A program made the position numbers and the translations under genes. From Alloacidobacterium dinghuense (GTDB lineage Bacteria > Acidobacteriota > Terriglobia > Terriglobales > Acidobacteriaceae), in contig NZ_CP060394.1 in NCBI RefSeq assembly GCF_014274465.1, positions 1,674,001-1,738,000 on the forward strand: a stretch of 64,000 bases of DNA. The letters run 5' to 3'. Every line of letters begins with the position of its first letter. Position 1 is the stretch's first letter. Shown piece by piece: positions 19,007 to 27,347 of this stretch. The notes under the pieces were generated by a model, which saw nothing but the letters and a program-made list of their open reading frames with translations, was not told the DNA's origin and did no database searches.

Positions 19007-19037
19007 TTTACAAGTGCTCCATTTCTGGAGCTATACT
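19007..19037 (+). promoter_or_regulatory. RES-Xre module promoter with internal palindrome (likely operator)
   Basis: A -35-like TTTACA (19007-19012) and a -10-like TATACT (19032-19037) are 19 bp apart. Between them lies a perfect 6-bp inverted repeat, GCTCCA (19016-19021) TTTC TGGAGC (19026-19031). An antitoxin dimer bound there would cover the promoter spacer, which fits the autorepression known for many toxin-antitoxin modules. The assignment is from sequence pattern only. Confidence 0.55.
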
Positions 19038-19087
19038 TGTCCATAGATGGAGTGACGAAAAGTACACCCCCATCCGGGAGAAACAAT

Positions 19088-19537
19088 GTGTCCAGGCAAA
19101 GCGCCAGTCATGCTCTGGCTTATCCGGTAACCATGTATACGCCGCCAGCGCTGCCCGATCTTTCACGGATGGAAGAGCGGCGGCGGCTTTCGCCGGCTGC
19201 GCTCCGCGGCTTCTTCAAGATCATGGAGCACTGGAGAATTCGCGACGAGGATGCGCGACATCTGCTCGGCGGCATTTCCACCGGCGCTTACTATGAGTTC
19301 AAAAAGAAGCCCAACCGTGTCCTCGATCAGGATCGTCTGCAGCGTATTTCCTACCTGATCGGGATTTTCAAGGCGCTGAATGTTCTCTACGGCACGAAAC
19401 TGGCTGACAGCTGGATCCAACTCGAAAACTCGAACCCCATTTTCGGCGGACGCACGCCGCTGACCTGCATCCTGCAAGGCGGAACGCCGGCCATGGAAAG
19501 AGTTCGCAGCCTGCTCGATGCGCGCCGTGGCGGCTAA
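19088..19537 (+). CDS. Xre/MbcA/ParS-like antitoxin of a RES toxin
   Basis: I chose GTG 19088 because GGGAG lies 7 bp upstream and any start before 19044 would precede the predicted transcription start. The 149-residue product has an N-terminal helical Xre-like region and a C-terminal DUF2384/MbcA-type domain (LYGTKLADSWIQLENSNPIFGGRTPLT split over about residues 110-135). The NP-x-F-G-G segment near its end is the part that enters the toxin active site in characterised relatives. It lies 20 bp upstream of the RES gene. It should neutralise the toxin and repress the module. Confidence 0.83.
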   Translation: MSRQSASHALAYPVTMYTPPALPDLSRMEERRRLSPAALRGFFKIMEHWRIRDEDARHLLGGISTGAYYEFKKKPNRVLDQDRLQRISYLIGIFKALNVLYGTKLADSWIQLENSNPIFGGRTPLTCILQGGTPAMERVRSLLDARRGG

Positions 19538-19557
19538 AAACCACACTCCCCCAAACA

Positions 19558-20388
19558 ATGACCCGTTCCAAAGCAGAATCCTCTCCCAATCCGCGTGACC
19601 CCTCCGCCACGCTGGCATCGGTGCGTGCCCAGATGGAAGCGCATCCGGAACTTCCCATCCCGGAAGACCCGAAGGCCACCGCAGGCCTGCCTCCCGTCAC
19701 TCAGCTGCGCCGCTTCGACACGCATCGGTTGCTGCCGGCCAAGTACAGCGTGAATTACGACTCTGTGCTGACCCGCATCGCTGAAAACGACGAGCACCTG
19801 CGCGAGATATTCGAATTGGACAACGCTACCAACGCGCGCCTGGAAGCGGAAGAGAACCTGCGCCCGGGGATTTCTCAGCGTGAGCTGGTTTTCAACGTCC
19901 CGTGCTACCGCATCGTGAATGCCGCCTTTACGCATCCGAATCCTCTGGGAGCGCGCTTTTCGACTAATCAACGCGGTGCGTGGTACGCAGCGTTTGAACT
20001 CGCTACGGCTAAGGCTGAAGTTATGTTTCACAAGTCAGTGGAATTCGCCGAAATCAACTGGTCTGAGCGCGAAGAGATGCAGTACGACGAATATCTGGCC
20101 GACTTCACCGGAAGCTTCCACGATTTGCGGACCGAGGCGCAGCCCGGGGAGAAACAGGGAAAATTCAGCGATTGTCTCGATCCTGCCAGCTACGTCGCAT
20201 CGCAAGAGCTGGCCGTTGAGTTGCTGGATCACGGATCGCTGGGCGTTATCTACCCCAGCGTGCGCAGGCCCGGAGGTACGTGCATCGCATGTTTCCGGCC
20301 CAGCGTCGTTGCGAACGTCCGCAAAGGCAGCCGCTTCCGCATGAGCTGGACGCCGAATCGCATTGTTTTTACCAAAGAAGGCCTTTGA
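19558..20388 (+). CDS. RES-domain toxin
   Basis: A 276-residue protein with a RES domain in its C-terminal half. It has GARFSTNQRGAWYAA with the conserved Arg, a following helix with Glu (AFELATAKAEV), and a distal Ser in LGVIYPSVRRPGG. Characterised members (MbcT, ParT, Res of Photorhabdus and Pseudomonas) degrade NAD+ or ADP-ribosylate targets, arresting growth. The first 95 residues are an extension beyond the minimal toxin of about 150-230 residues. Gene order (antitoxin first, 20-bp gap) is standard for RES-Xre modules. The catalytic activity is inferred from the family. Confidence 0.85.
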   Translation: MTRSKAESSPNPRDPSATLASVRAQMEAHPELPIPEDPKATAGLPPVTQLRRFDTHRLLPAKYSVNYDSVLTRIAENDEHLREIFELDNATNARLEAEENLRPGISQRELVFNVPCYRIVNAAFTHPNPLGARFSTNQRGAWYAAFELATAKAEVMFHKSVEFAEINWSEREEMQYDEYLADFTGSFHDLRTEAQPGEKQGKFSDCLDPASYVASQELAVELLDHGSLGVIYPSVRRPGGTCIACFRPSVVANVRKGSRFRMSWTPNRIVFTKEGL

Positions 20389-20454
20389 CGTTACGCGAAA
20401 GCGCTTCCAAGGCCGCTGGATTCAACGTCTAAGAGGTAAGTATTCTAGAGAAGT

Positions 20455-21153
20455 ATGCATGTACGGGTATTGTTTTTTGGCGTATTGAAGGACATATTTT
20501 CGGAGGCTGTCGATTCGATTCAGATGCCGACAGACGCGACTGTGGCGACTCTTCTCGATCATTTTCGCGCTCGGGCTCCGCAGCTGGATCAGCTTTGGAC
20601 ATCGCTTGCCGTTGCCGTCAATCAGGAATACGCATTGCCAACACAACCGCTCGCAGATGGCGATGAAGTCGCCTTGCTGCCTCCGGTGAGCGGCGGCAAT
20701 CACACGCCTTACATTGCATTGGTCCGTGAGCCCATTCAGGCAGAAGCGCTCGTAGCGCAATTGAAGCAGGGAGAAGACGGAGCCGTCGTCGTTTTCGACG
20801 GCATCGTGCGCAACAACTCGCGCGGACGCCGCACCCTCTATCTGGTGTACGAATCTTATGAAGAGATGGCTCTGAAGCAGATGCGCGAACTCGCAGCCGA
20901 GGCTTCCCAAGGCTTTGCCATTCGCGACGTGCTGCTGGTGCACCGCCTGGGGAAGCTCGAAGTTGGCGAGACCAGCGTGTTGCTCGCCGTGGCGTCCGCT
21001 CACCGTGCAGCTGCGTTCGATGCCTGCCGCTGGCTCATCGACACGCTGAAGAAAACAGTGCCGATCTGGAAGAAGGAGCATTTCGAAGATGGAGCCGTCT
21101 GGGCAGATGGCGAGCCTTTTCCAGCAGAAGTGAAAGGTGCTCCTGCGTCATGA
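20455..21153 (+). CDS. fused molybdopterin synthase MoaD-MoaE
   Basis: A 232-residue protein joins the small and large subunits of molybdopterin synthase, which adds sulfur to cPMP in molybdenum cofactor synthesis. Residues 1-81 are MoaD-like, ending LLPPVSGG with Gly80-Gly81. Residues 85-225 are MoaE-like, with FDGIVRNNSRGR, the YESYEEMA segment, VHRLGKLEVGE and IWKKEHFEDG. MoaD must expose a free C-terminal Gly to carry the thiocarboxylate, so cleavage after Gly81 is likely, as reported for mycobacterial MoaX. The stop overlaps the VWA gene start (ATGA). Confidence 0.9.
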   Translation: MHVRVLFFGVLKDIFSEAVDSIQMPTDATVATLLDHFRARAPQLDQLWTSLAVAVNQEYALPTQPLADGDEVALLPPVSGGNHTPYIALVREPIQAEALVAQLKQGEDGAVVVFDGIVRNNSRGRRTLYLVYESYEEMALKQMRELAAEASQGFAIRDVLLVHRLGKLEVGETSVLLAVASAHRAAAFDACRWLIDTLKKTVPIWKKEHFEDGAVWADGEPFPAEVKGAPAS

Positions 21154-22049
21154 GGTTTCTGCCTGTAAGCCTGTTTGCGCTGCTTCTGCCGGCGACTCTT
21201 CAAGCGCAAACGTCTCCCCCGATTCGGGTCGATGTAAAGCTGGTCAATGTCTTCGTCAACGTAACCGACGCCAACGGCACGCCCGTCGGCGGCCTCATCA
21301 AAGATGACTTCACACTCGCCGAGGACGGCCGTCCGCAGAAGATTGCTGTCTTCGAGCGTCAATCAGAGATGCCGCTGTCCATCGTGCTGGCCATTGATAC
21401 GAGCGGCAGCGTGAATAAGGACCTGGCCATCGAAAAACATGCTGCGCACGCCTTTGTTCATTCGTTGCTGCGTCCCGTAGACCGTCTTGATCTGATTGAT
21501 TTTTCTTCTGATGTACGCGAAGTTGTGGCGTTCACGAATAAGTTAAAACCGATCGACTACGGCATTGACAATCTCATGACCGGGCCGGCCACTGCGCTCT
21601 ATAGCGCCGTCTATCTTGCATCGCAAAGCCTGGCAACGCAGCCTGGGCGTAAGGTGCTCATCCTGATTTCCGACGGTGGCAATACAGTGAAGGGAACCGA
21701 TTACGCCGATGCACTGGAGCAGGCCGTGCGCTCAGAGACCATGGTCTTCAGCATCATCGACGTGCCCATTGAAGCCGATGCGGGACGCGACACCGGCGGC
21801 GAGCATGCGATGATCACGCTCTCACAGGACACCGGCGGCAAGTATTACTATGCCGACGCCGCCCATCTGGACGCAGCCTTCCAAAAGGTGTCCGAGGATC
21901 TGCGCACGCAGTATCTATTGGCCTACTATCCCGAGCATCGCATTACCGATTCCGACTACCGCAAGATTGACGTGTCGTTGAAGCAGCCTCCCAATGCGCA
22001 CTACAGCGTGCGTCACCGCACCGGATACTACGCGACGCCCGGCCACTAG
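21150..22049 (+). CDS. secreted VWFA-related protein (acidobacterial type)
   Basis: A 299-residue protein with a signal peptide (MRFLPVSLFALLLPATLQAQ) and one von Willebrand A-like domain from about residue 70. The metal-binding MIDAS motif is DTSGS, and KVLILISDGGNT is the downstream strand. The strand before the domain (VDVKLVNVFVNVTDANG, F-T-L-A-E-D-G) matches the VWFA-related family described as expanded in Acidobacteria. It probably mediates protein-protein contacts outside the cytoplasm. It overlaps the moaDE fusion by four bases, but I see no functional link. Confidence 0.85.
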   Translation: MRFLPVSLFALLLPATLQAQTSPPIRVDVKLVNVFVNVTDANGTPVGGLIKDDFTLAEDGRPQKIAVFERQSEMPLSIVLAIDTSGSVNKDLAIEKHAAHAFVHSLLRPVDRLDLIDFSSDVREVVAFTNKLKPIDYGIDNLMTGPATALYSAVYLASQSLATQPGRKVLILISDGGNTVKGTDYADALEQAVRSETMVFSIIDVPIEADAGRDTGGEHAMITLSQDTGGKYYYADAAHLDAAFQKVSEDLRTQYLLAYYPEHRITDSDYRKIDVSLKQPPNAHYSVRHRTGYYATPGH

Positions 22050-22078
22050 CCTCCTTCCGCCTTCGCTACAATAGCTGC

Positions 22079-22405
22079 ATGGCCATCCCACCATCATCGC
22101 GTCGTCGCCAGAAAGCGCCTCCCCCTGGAGAGACAGGGCAGGAATCGCTCTATCTGAAGTTCTTGAGCGAAAAGCAGGTACCGGTTGCCGTGAAAATGCG
22201 GGACGGCGAAACGGTCAGCGGCTGGATTGAATACTTTGACGACCGCATGATCCGCCTGACCCGAGAAGGCAAGCCCAATCTGTTTATCTATAAGCATCAG
22301 ATCCGCACCATTACCGAGCAGACAAGCCGCCACGGCACCCGCACGCGGCATCCGCGTAAATCCGCCGACGAGCAGGACGTTGCAACTGAAGGAGGGCAGA
22401 AGTGA
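22079..22405 (+). CDS. hfq: divergent Hfq/Sm-like RNA chaperone
   Basis: A 108-residue basic protein with an Hfq fold at about residues 20-78. Sm1 resembles VPVAVKMRDGETVSGWIEYFD, given here only as a pattern: V-P-V, then G, then G-x-I-E-x-F-D. The Sm2 motif is FIYKHQIRTI, equivalent to the YKHAIST motif of classic Hfq. A Pro/Arg-rich N-terminal tail and a charged C-terminal tail flank it. Hfq hexamers bind small RNAs and mRNA U- and A-rich tracts. It precedes an inositol monophosphatase gene with a GTGA overlap, not the usual miaA/hflX context. Sequence is far from E. coli Hfq but the core motifs are intact. Confidence 0.8.
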   Translation: MAIPPSSRRRQKAPPPGETGQESLYLKFLSEKQVPVAVKMRDGETVSGWIEYFDDRMIRLTREGKPNLFIYKHQIRTITEQTSRHGTRTRHPRKSADEQDVATEGGQK

Positions 22406-23295
22406 GCCGACTGCCAACTGGTGTTGCTCTGGAGTTCGCCATTCCGGCGGCAGGCGTAGCGCTCGAAGCCGGAGCGCTCATCCGCGATTTCTATGAGCGC
22501 GGAGTAGCCACGGAATATAAGACGGATGTAGATCTGGTCACGGTGGCAGACCGCACTTCAGAAAAGTTGATCGTCGAGCGCCTGCATGCCATTTTTCCTG
22601 GGCATGGCATCTACGGTGAGGAGGGAACACGCGACCATCTCGATCGCGAGTATCGCTGGTATGTCGATCCGCTTGACGGCACGACAAACTTCGCTCATGG
22701 CTTTCCGGTTTTCTGCGTGTCGTTGGGTCTTGAGCATCGCCCCGGAGGAATCGCCGCAAATGAGGATGGCGTGCTGATCGCAGGCGTCGTCTACGACCCG
22801 ATGCGCGATGAGCTTTTTGTAGTGGAGAAGGGCAAAGGCGCCTATCTCAACGGGAAGCAGATGCATGCCTCGCAGACGGATGATCTGGCCGAAAGCCTTC
22901 TGGCTACAGGATTTCCCAGCCGCTCGCGCCATGAAAATCCGAACATCCACTTCTACCACGAGATAACGCTGCGCTCGCATGGCGTGCGCCGCGCCGGATC
23001 GGCAGCGCTCGACCTGGCGTACACCGCATGCGGTCGGATGGATGGCTATTGGGAGTTCAACCTGAATCCCTGGGACACTGCGGCCGGAGCGCTTCTGGTG
23101 CTTGAGTCCGGTGGCACAGTCACAGGCTTTGACGGCAGCCCCTTCAAACTCAATAGCCGCGAAGTTCTTGCCACGAATGGAAAAATCGACAAAGAAGTGA
23201 TCACATTGTTTGAGAATATGTTTGCCGGTCGCGATCTCGATCCGATTCCAACCCCACAGGAATTTGCCGCCAAGCGGGCCGAGCGCGGACGCTAA
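22402..23295 (+). CDS. inositol monophosphatase family protein (SuhB-like)
   Basis: A 297-residue Mg-dependent phosphatase. Motifs are the Glu in GEEGT (about residue 73), the metal and substrate motif DPLDGTTNFAHG (about 92-103) and the C-terminal WDTAAGALLVLESGG. It would hydrolyse inositol-1-phosphate or a similar sugar phosphate in the cytosol. The bacterial homologue SuhB also joins rRNA antitermination complexes. The GTG start overlaps the stop of hfq by four bases. Coupling of an RNA chaperone with a SuhB-like protein is noteworthy but may be positional only. Confidence 0.9.
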   Translation: MSRLPTGVALEFAIPAAGVALEAGALIRDFYERGVATEYKTDVDLVTVADRTSEKLIVERLHAIFPGHGIYGEEGTRDHLDREYRWYVDPLDGTTNFAHGFPVFCVSLGLEHRPGGIAANEDGVLIAGVVYDPMRDELFVVEKGKGAYLNGKQMHASQTDDLAESLLATGFPSRSRHENPNIHFYHEITLRSHGVRRAGSAALDLAYTACGRMDGYWEFNLNPWDTAAGALLVLESGGTVTGFDGSPFKLNSREVLATNGKIDKEVITLFENMFAGRDLDPIPTPQEFAAKRAERGR

Positions 23296-23386
23296 AGATA
23301 CCTTCATTCTCCACCGATGACCTGCCCTCTGGGCTGGTCATCACCTGCTACAATTAAATTTCAATCACCCAACCGGAGAAGTTCTC

Positions 23387-23647
23387 ATGGCATACGTAAT
23401 TGCGGAACCCTGCATTGGCACGAAAGACACCGCCTGCGTGGATGCGTGCCCCGTTGACTGCATCCACCCCAAGAAAGATGAGGCTCCTCACGCCGAACAG
23501 GAGCAGCTCTTTATCGATCCGGTGGAGTGCATCGATTGCGGCGCTTGCGTTCCTGTGTGCCCGGTCTCGGCCATCTTTGCCGCCGACGATCTGCCCGAGA
23601 AATGGGCGAGCTACACCGAGAAGAACGCGACCTACTTCGGACGCTAA
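23387..23647 (+). CDS. FdxA-type ferredoxin (3Fe-4S/4Fe-4S)
   Basis: An 86-residue ferredoxin. Cysteines at 9, 17 and 21 with Cys25 near the first cluster, and 48, 51, 54 and 58 (C-x2-C-x2-C-x3-C-P) for the second, give the seven-iron FdxA arrangement. Residues 1-60 carry both clusters, and a short C-terminal tail (WASYTEKNATYFGR) is typical. It is a soluble low-potential electron carrier. It has AACCGGAGAAG upstream as ribosome site and ends 20 bp before a strong terminator, so it is monocistronic or last in its unit. Confidence 0.93.
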   Translation: MAYVIAEPCIGTKDTACVDACPVDCIHPKKDEAPHAEQEQLFIDPVECIDCGACVPVCPVSAIFAADDLPEKWASYTEKNATYFGR

Positions 23648-23666
23648 ATCATCAGTATTTATGTCG

Positions 23667-23697
23667 ACGCGCAGCGCCATGCTGCGCGTTTGTGTTT
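23667..23697 (+). terminator. terminator after ferredoxin gene
   Basis: A 9-bp stem (ACGCGCAGC/GCTGCGCGT) with a 5-nt loop is followed by TTGTGTTTT. It lies 20 bp after the ferredoxin stop. Confidence 0.88.
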
Positions 23698-23739
23698 TCG
23701 GATGAACGCTGACCGCCGCGAAATGTATCTTTGGTTGCA

Positions 23740-24282
23740 ATGCATATTAGCGGCGTATGGATCCTTCTCATTTTTTCTCTTCTCGCAGCAGCATCCATGC
23801 TGTTGCTTCTTCACCTCACAAAGCTCGGCCATATCGTTCATCAGCGCATTCCAGACAGGCCTCGGCGCAGGCTCTTTCTGGCATCTGTGAGCTTCTTTAT
23901 CACCTTCGTTGGCGTACGCCTTTTAGTGGAGTCAATCACGCATCACGTCGGCCCATTCGGATGGGTGATGGTAGATGGACGCCACATTCATCACCTCGTC
24001 TGGGGTATTTTGCTTCTGCTCGGTGTCGGTTACTGCACGCTCGCCGAAGCAGGGACAGGAAAATCACCGACCGCGATCTTCATCAGCCGCCTGCTTTCCA
24101 TCCTCTACGGAGTCGGCGCGGCCCTCACTCTCGACGAATTCGCGCTGTGGCTCAATCTGCAGGATGTGTATTGGGCGCGACAGGGAAGAGAGAGCATTGA
24201 TGCGGTCATTCTTTTCGGCGCGATTCTGGCGGCTGGCGCCTGGGGTGCTCCGCTTTTCATCAGAGCCCAGGATAGTGAGTGA
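23740..24282 (+). CDS. polytopic membrane protein, unknown function
   Basis: A 180-residue protein from ATG 23740 (a TTG nine bases upstream is less likely). Five hydrophobic segments lie at about residues 5-27, 47-65, 83-103, 114-135 and 157-173. A conserved-looking His cluster (VDGRHIHHLVWG, about residues 76-87) precedes the third segment and might bind metal or a quinone headgroup. I do not recognise the family. No clear ribosome site is seen, and its neighbours give no functional clue. Confidence 0.6.
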   Translation: MHISGVWILLIFSLLAAASMLLLLHLTKLGHIVHQRIPDRPRRRLFLASVSFFITFVGVRLLVESITHHVGPFGWVMVDGRHIHHLVWGILLLLGVGYCTLAEAGTGKSPTAIFISRLLSILYGVGAALTLDEFALWLNLQDVYWARQGRESIDAVILFGAILAAGAWGAPLFIRAQDSE

Positions 24283-24299
24283 TTGGCGTGGTCTCAGCA

Positions 24300-24341
24300 T
24301 ACCTTGACGATCTACATATGGATATGTAGATAATCAAGGTA
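24300..24341 (+). promoter_or_regulatory. long palindromic PadR operator overlapping a leaderless promoter
   Basis: Two nested arm pairs form a near-perfect 42-bp palindrome: TACCTTGA (24300-24307) with TCAAGGTA (24334-24341), and TCTACATAT (24311-24319) with ATATGTAGA (24322-24330). Only the two 3-bp spacers and the central GG break it. A -35-like TTGACG (24304-24309) and a -10-like GATAAT (24329-24334) sit inside it with 19-bp spacing. Transcription would begin at or within the padR ATG at 24341. PadR-family regulators usually bind palindromes over their own promoter. Confidence 0.75.
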
Positions 24342-24670
24342 TGGGAAAACCAAGCGATCTCGTTCAGGGCACGCTCGATCTTCTGATTCTCAAGACGCTG
24401 TCACTCGAAGCCAAGCACGGCTGGGCCATCGCCAAGCGCATTCAGCAGGTTTCCGGCGATGTGCTGCAGGTGCAGCAGGGCTCGCTCTATCCCGCACTGC
24501 ACCGGCTGGAGCAGCAGGGGTGGATCAAGGCCAAGTGGGCAGAAAGCGAGACCGGGCGTCAGGCCAAGTTCTATTCGCTCACGACTGCTGGCCGCAAGCA
24601 GCTTGAATCGGAGACCGCCAACTGGAATCGCCTCTCCGAGGCCATCAACATCGTGGTTCAGGAAGCCTGA
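24341..24670 (+). CDS. PadR-family transcriptional regulator
   Basis: A 109-residue winged-helix protein of the short acidobacterial PadR type. It opens GKPSDLVQGTLDLLILKTL, has the Q-x-x-x-G-S-L-Y-P-A-L recognition region (about residues 44-56) and a wing with ETGRQAKFYSLT. The gene starts immediately at the end of a 42-bp palindrome with no room for a ribosome site, so the mRNA may be leaderless. It is 12 bp upstream of an ADOP permease. This padR-ADOP arrangement is recurrent in Acidobacteria and suggests self-repression plus control of the permeases. Confidence 0.92.
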   Translation: MGKPSDLVQGTLDLLILKTLSLEAKHGWAIAKRIQQVSGDVLQVQQGSLYPALHRLEQQGWIKAKWAESETGRQAKFYSLTTAGRKQLESETANWNRLSEAINIVVQEA

Positions 24671-24682
24671 AGGAGACAGCAA

Positions 24683-27331
24683 ATGCGCTGGCTGCATAAA
24701 CTCTCGATGCAGTTACGAATGCTCTTTCATCGCAGCGAGGAAGGCGCACGCCTCGATGACGAACTCCAGTTCCATCTGGAGCACCAGATAGAAGAAAACA
24801 TCGCCGCAGGCATGAATGCTGAAGAAGCGCGTCATGCTGCGTTGCGTTCCTTCGGCAATCCGACGGCACTCCGCGATCAGGCGCGCGATGCGTGGACGTG
24901 GAATTGGCTCGAACAACTCTGGCGAGAAATTCGCTACGGCGCGCGAACGCTCGCCCGGACGCCCGGTTTTTCCGTGATTGCAATTCTGGTGATGGGCCTG
25001 GGGATTGGCGCCAACGTTGCGCTCCTGACAGTCGTTCGCTCGGTGCTGCTTAAGCCGTTGCCGTTTAAGGATATCGACCGTCTCGTGCGGCTCTTTGAAG
25101 CAGACTCTCAGGGCAGGTTCCAGGACAACATCGTTGCTGGAGGAACATTCGCGTCATGGAAGGCGCAGGCGCACAGCTTCGACGACATGGCGATCATGAA
25201 GCATGTCGAATACAACCTCTCCGGCACCGGCGGCCAGCTCCCCGAACTCGCGAACGCTTATGTCGCGTCATGGAATGTCCTTCCCCTGCTGGGGGTGAAG
25301 CCGGCGCTTGGGCGAAGCTTTTCAGAAAGCGATGACAGGCGTGATGCGGATGCAGTCGTCATGCTTTCGTGGGGCTTGTGGAAGCGGCGTTATGGCGGTG
25401 ATCCCGGCGTTCTTGGCAAAAGCATTCTGCTGGATGGAAAAGCGTACACGGTCATCGGCGTGTTTCCCGCGTGGTTCACCTATCCCGACGTGAAGACGCA
25501 GCTCTGGACGGCGCTATATCACGAAAGATCGCCCGAACTGATGCAGTTGCACACCGCGCACAACTTCGATGTGATCGCACGCCTCAAGCCTGGAGTCTCG
25601 ATCCAGCAGGCCACCGTCGATTTGAGCGGGATTCAAGCCCAGATCCGGAGGCAGTTCCCCGACGGTCCGGTAATGGATGCTGCCAACATCCGCCCGCTTC
25701 TTGAAGCTGAGGTCCGTCACGTAAAGACCGGGCTCTACGTCGTCTTTGCCGCTACCGGATGCCTGCTACTGATTGCATGTTTGAACATCGCGAACCTGCT
25801 GGTGGCGCGGTCGGCTACGCGACGCAAGGAGGCGGCGATCCGCTGCGCATTGGGTGGAAGCAGGGCACGCCTGATCAGAGAACAAGTCATTGAGAGCATG
25901 CTTCTTTCCGCTGGAGGAGGAGCGCTCGGTCTTTTCTTTGCATCGATGATTCTCGCGTGGCTGCTCTCCACGCGTGACGATATTCCACGCGCCGACGCGA
26001 TTCATATGGACGGCGTGGTCTTTCTGTTCACCGTCGGCGTGATTCTTCTGTGCGGTCTTTTCGCTGGACTTATTCCGGCACTTTCATCGAGCCATAAACA
26101 GCTTTTGAAAACCTTGCACGAGGCATCGCGGTCGGTCAGCGGCGGACGCGGCAGCACGCGTCTGCGCCAATTCCTGCTTGCGCTGGAAGTTGGATTGACT
26201 GTGATGCTGCTGATTGGAGCGGGATTGCTCCTCAAGAGCTATCGCCAGCTACGCGCTGTCGATCTCGGATGCGCCACGAACAACGTGCTCACCATGGACA
26301 TCAATCTGCCCCAGGTCGGCTATGAATCCGCCGAAAAGCGTGTGGCTTTCTTCGAGCAGTTGCAGCAACGGGTGCGGCAGTTGCCGGGAGTACGCGGCGT
26401 CGGCATATCGACGGTCCTGCCCGGACAGAGCCACAGGCGTGATGACACCTTCAAAATTGCCGAACACCCGCCGTTGCCGCGTGGGGAGGTGCTCGATGCG
26501 GCGACGCGCTTTGTTGATCCCAGTTATTTCCAGGCCATGCAGATACCGCTCCTTCAGGGAAGGTTCATGCAACCCGGTGAACGCTATGCGCGCGCTCACT
26601 ACGTCCTGATCAGCGAATCACTGGTTCGCCAATATTTTCCCGGTGAAGACGCTATCGGGAAACATATCGCTCCGGATCTGGGAGAGGGTAATAAGAGCTA
26701 CGAAATTGTGGGAGTAGTTGGCGATGTACTGGAAGATCTCGGGAGCCCCGCAGAAGCGACGATCTACTACCCGCTCTATATGGGCACCGAGCGCTCTGCT
26801 ATGCTCGCTGTGCGCACAGCATCCGATCCAATGGTTGTGGCCCTTCCAATTCAGAAGATCATCGCCCAAATGGATCGTGACCTTCCCGTAGCCAACATCC
26901 TCACGATGGACCAGATCCTGGGCCAGTCCACACTGAGCCAGAACTTCGATGCAAAACTGCTGCTCGCGTTCGCGGTGCTGTCTCTGCTGCTTTCTGCCGT
27001 CGGGCTCTTCGGCGTGCTGTCGTACATCGTAGCGCAGCGAACCACCGAGATTGGCGTTCGCATTGCGCTGGGAGCGAGGCGCGAAGAGGTGTTGAAACTC
27101 ATGCTGCTCGATGGCCTTCGCCCGGCCCTGATCGGCCTCGTGATCGGCGTAGCGGCGAGCATCTGGGCTTCGCGCTTGATTCAGTCTTTGCTCTATGGAA
27201 CGCGTCCCCTGGATCCCATTGTTTTTGTAGCGGTTTCTCTCGTGCTGTTGATGATTGCTGCCTTGTCCTGTGTCATGCCCGCATGGAAGGCTTCGCGGAT
27301 CGATCCCATGCAGGCACTGCGAGCGGAGTAA
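24683..27331 (+). CDS. ADOP-family ABC permease (first of a tandem pair)
   Basis: An 882-residue MacB/FtsX-like permease. An N-terminal prefix (about 1-85, with EEARHAALRSFGN) is followed by the first membrane segment (about 95-120), a periplasmic MacB-type domain, and a first FtsX domain (about 355-480). A second periplasmic and FtsX set follows (C-terminal membrane segments about 760-870), ending ASRIDPMQALRAE. The internal duplication and absence of an ATPase gene define the acidobacterial duplicated orphan permeases. The ATPase partner and substrate are unknown. An AGGAG ribosome site lies in the 12 bp after padR. Confidence 0.92.
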   Translation: MRWLHKLSMQLRMLFHRSEEGARLDDELQFHLEHQIEENIAAGMNAEEARHAALRSFGNPTALRDQARDAWTWNWLEQLWREIRYGARTLARTPGFSVIAILVMGLGIGANVALLTVVRSVLLKPLPFKDIDRLVRLFEADSQGRFQDNIVAGGTFASWKAQAHSFDDMAIMKHVEYNLSGTGGQLPELANAYVASWNVLPLLGVKPALGRSFSESDDRRDADAVVMLSWGLWKRRYGGDPGVLGKSILLDGKAYTVIGVFPAWFTYPDVKTQLWTALYHERSPELMQLHTAHNFDVIARLKPGVSIQQATVDLSGIQAQIRRQFPDGPVMDAANIRPLLEAEVRHVKTGLYVVFAATGCLLLIACLNIANLLVARSATRRKEAAIRCALGGSRARLIREQVIESMLLSAGGGALGLFFASMILAWLLSTRDDIPRADAIHMDGVVFLFTVGVILLCGLFAGLIPALSSSHKQLLKTLHEASRSVSGGRGSTRLRQFLLALEVGLTVMLLIGAGLLLKSYRQLRAVDLGCATNNVLTMDINLPQVGYESAEKRVAFFEQLQQRVRQLPGVRGVGISTVLPGQSHRRDDTFKIAEHPPLPRGEVLDAATRFVDPSYFQAMQIPLLQGRFMQPGERYARAHYVLISESLVRQYFPGEDAIGKHIAPDLGEGNKSYEIVGVVGDVLEDLGSPAEATIYYPLYMGTERSAMLAVRTASDPMVVALPIQKIIAQMDRDLPVANILTMDQILGQSTLSQNFDAKLLLAFAVLSLLLSAVGLFGVLSYIVAQRTTEIGVRIALGARREEVLKLMLLDGLRPALIGLVIGVAASIWASRLIQSLLYGTRPLDPIVFVAVSLVLLMIAALSCVMPAWKASRIDPMQALRAE

Positions 27332-27347
27332 ATCAAGGAGGAGCACA

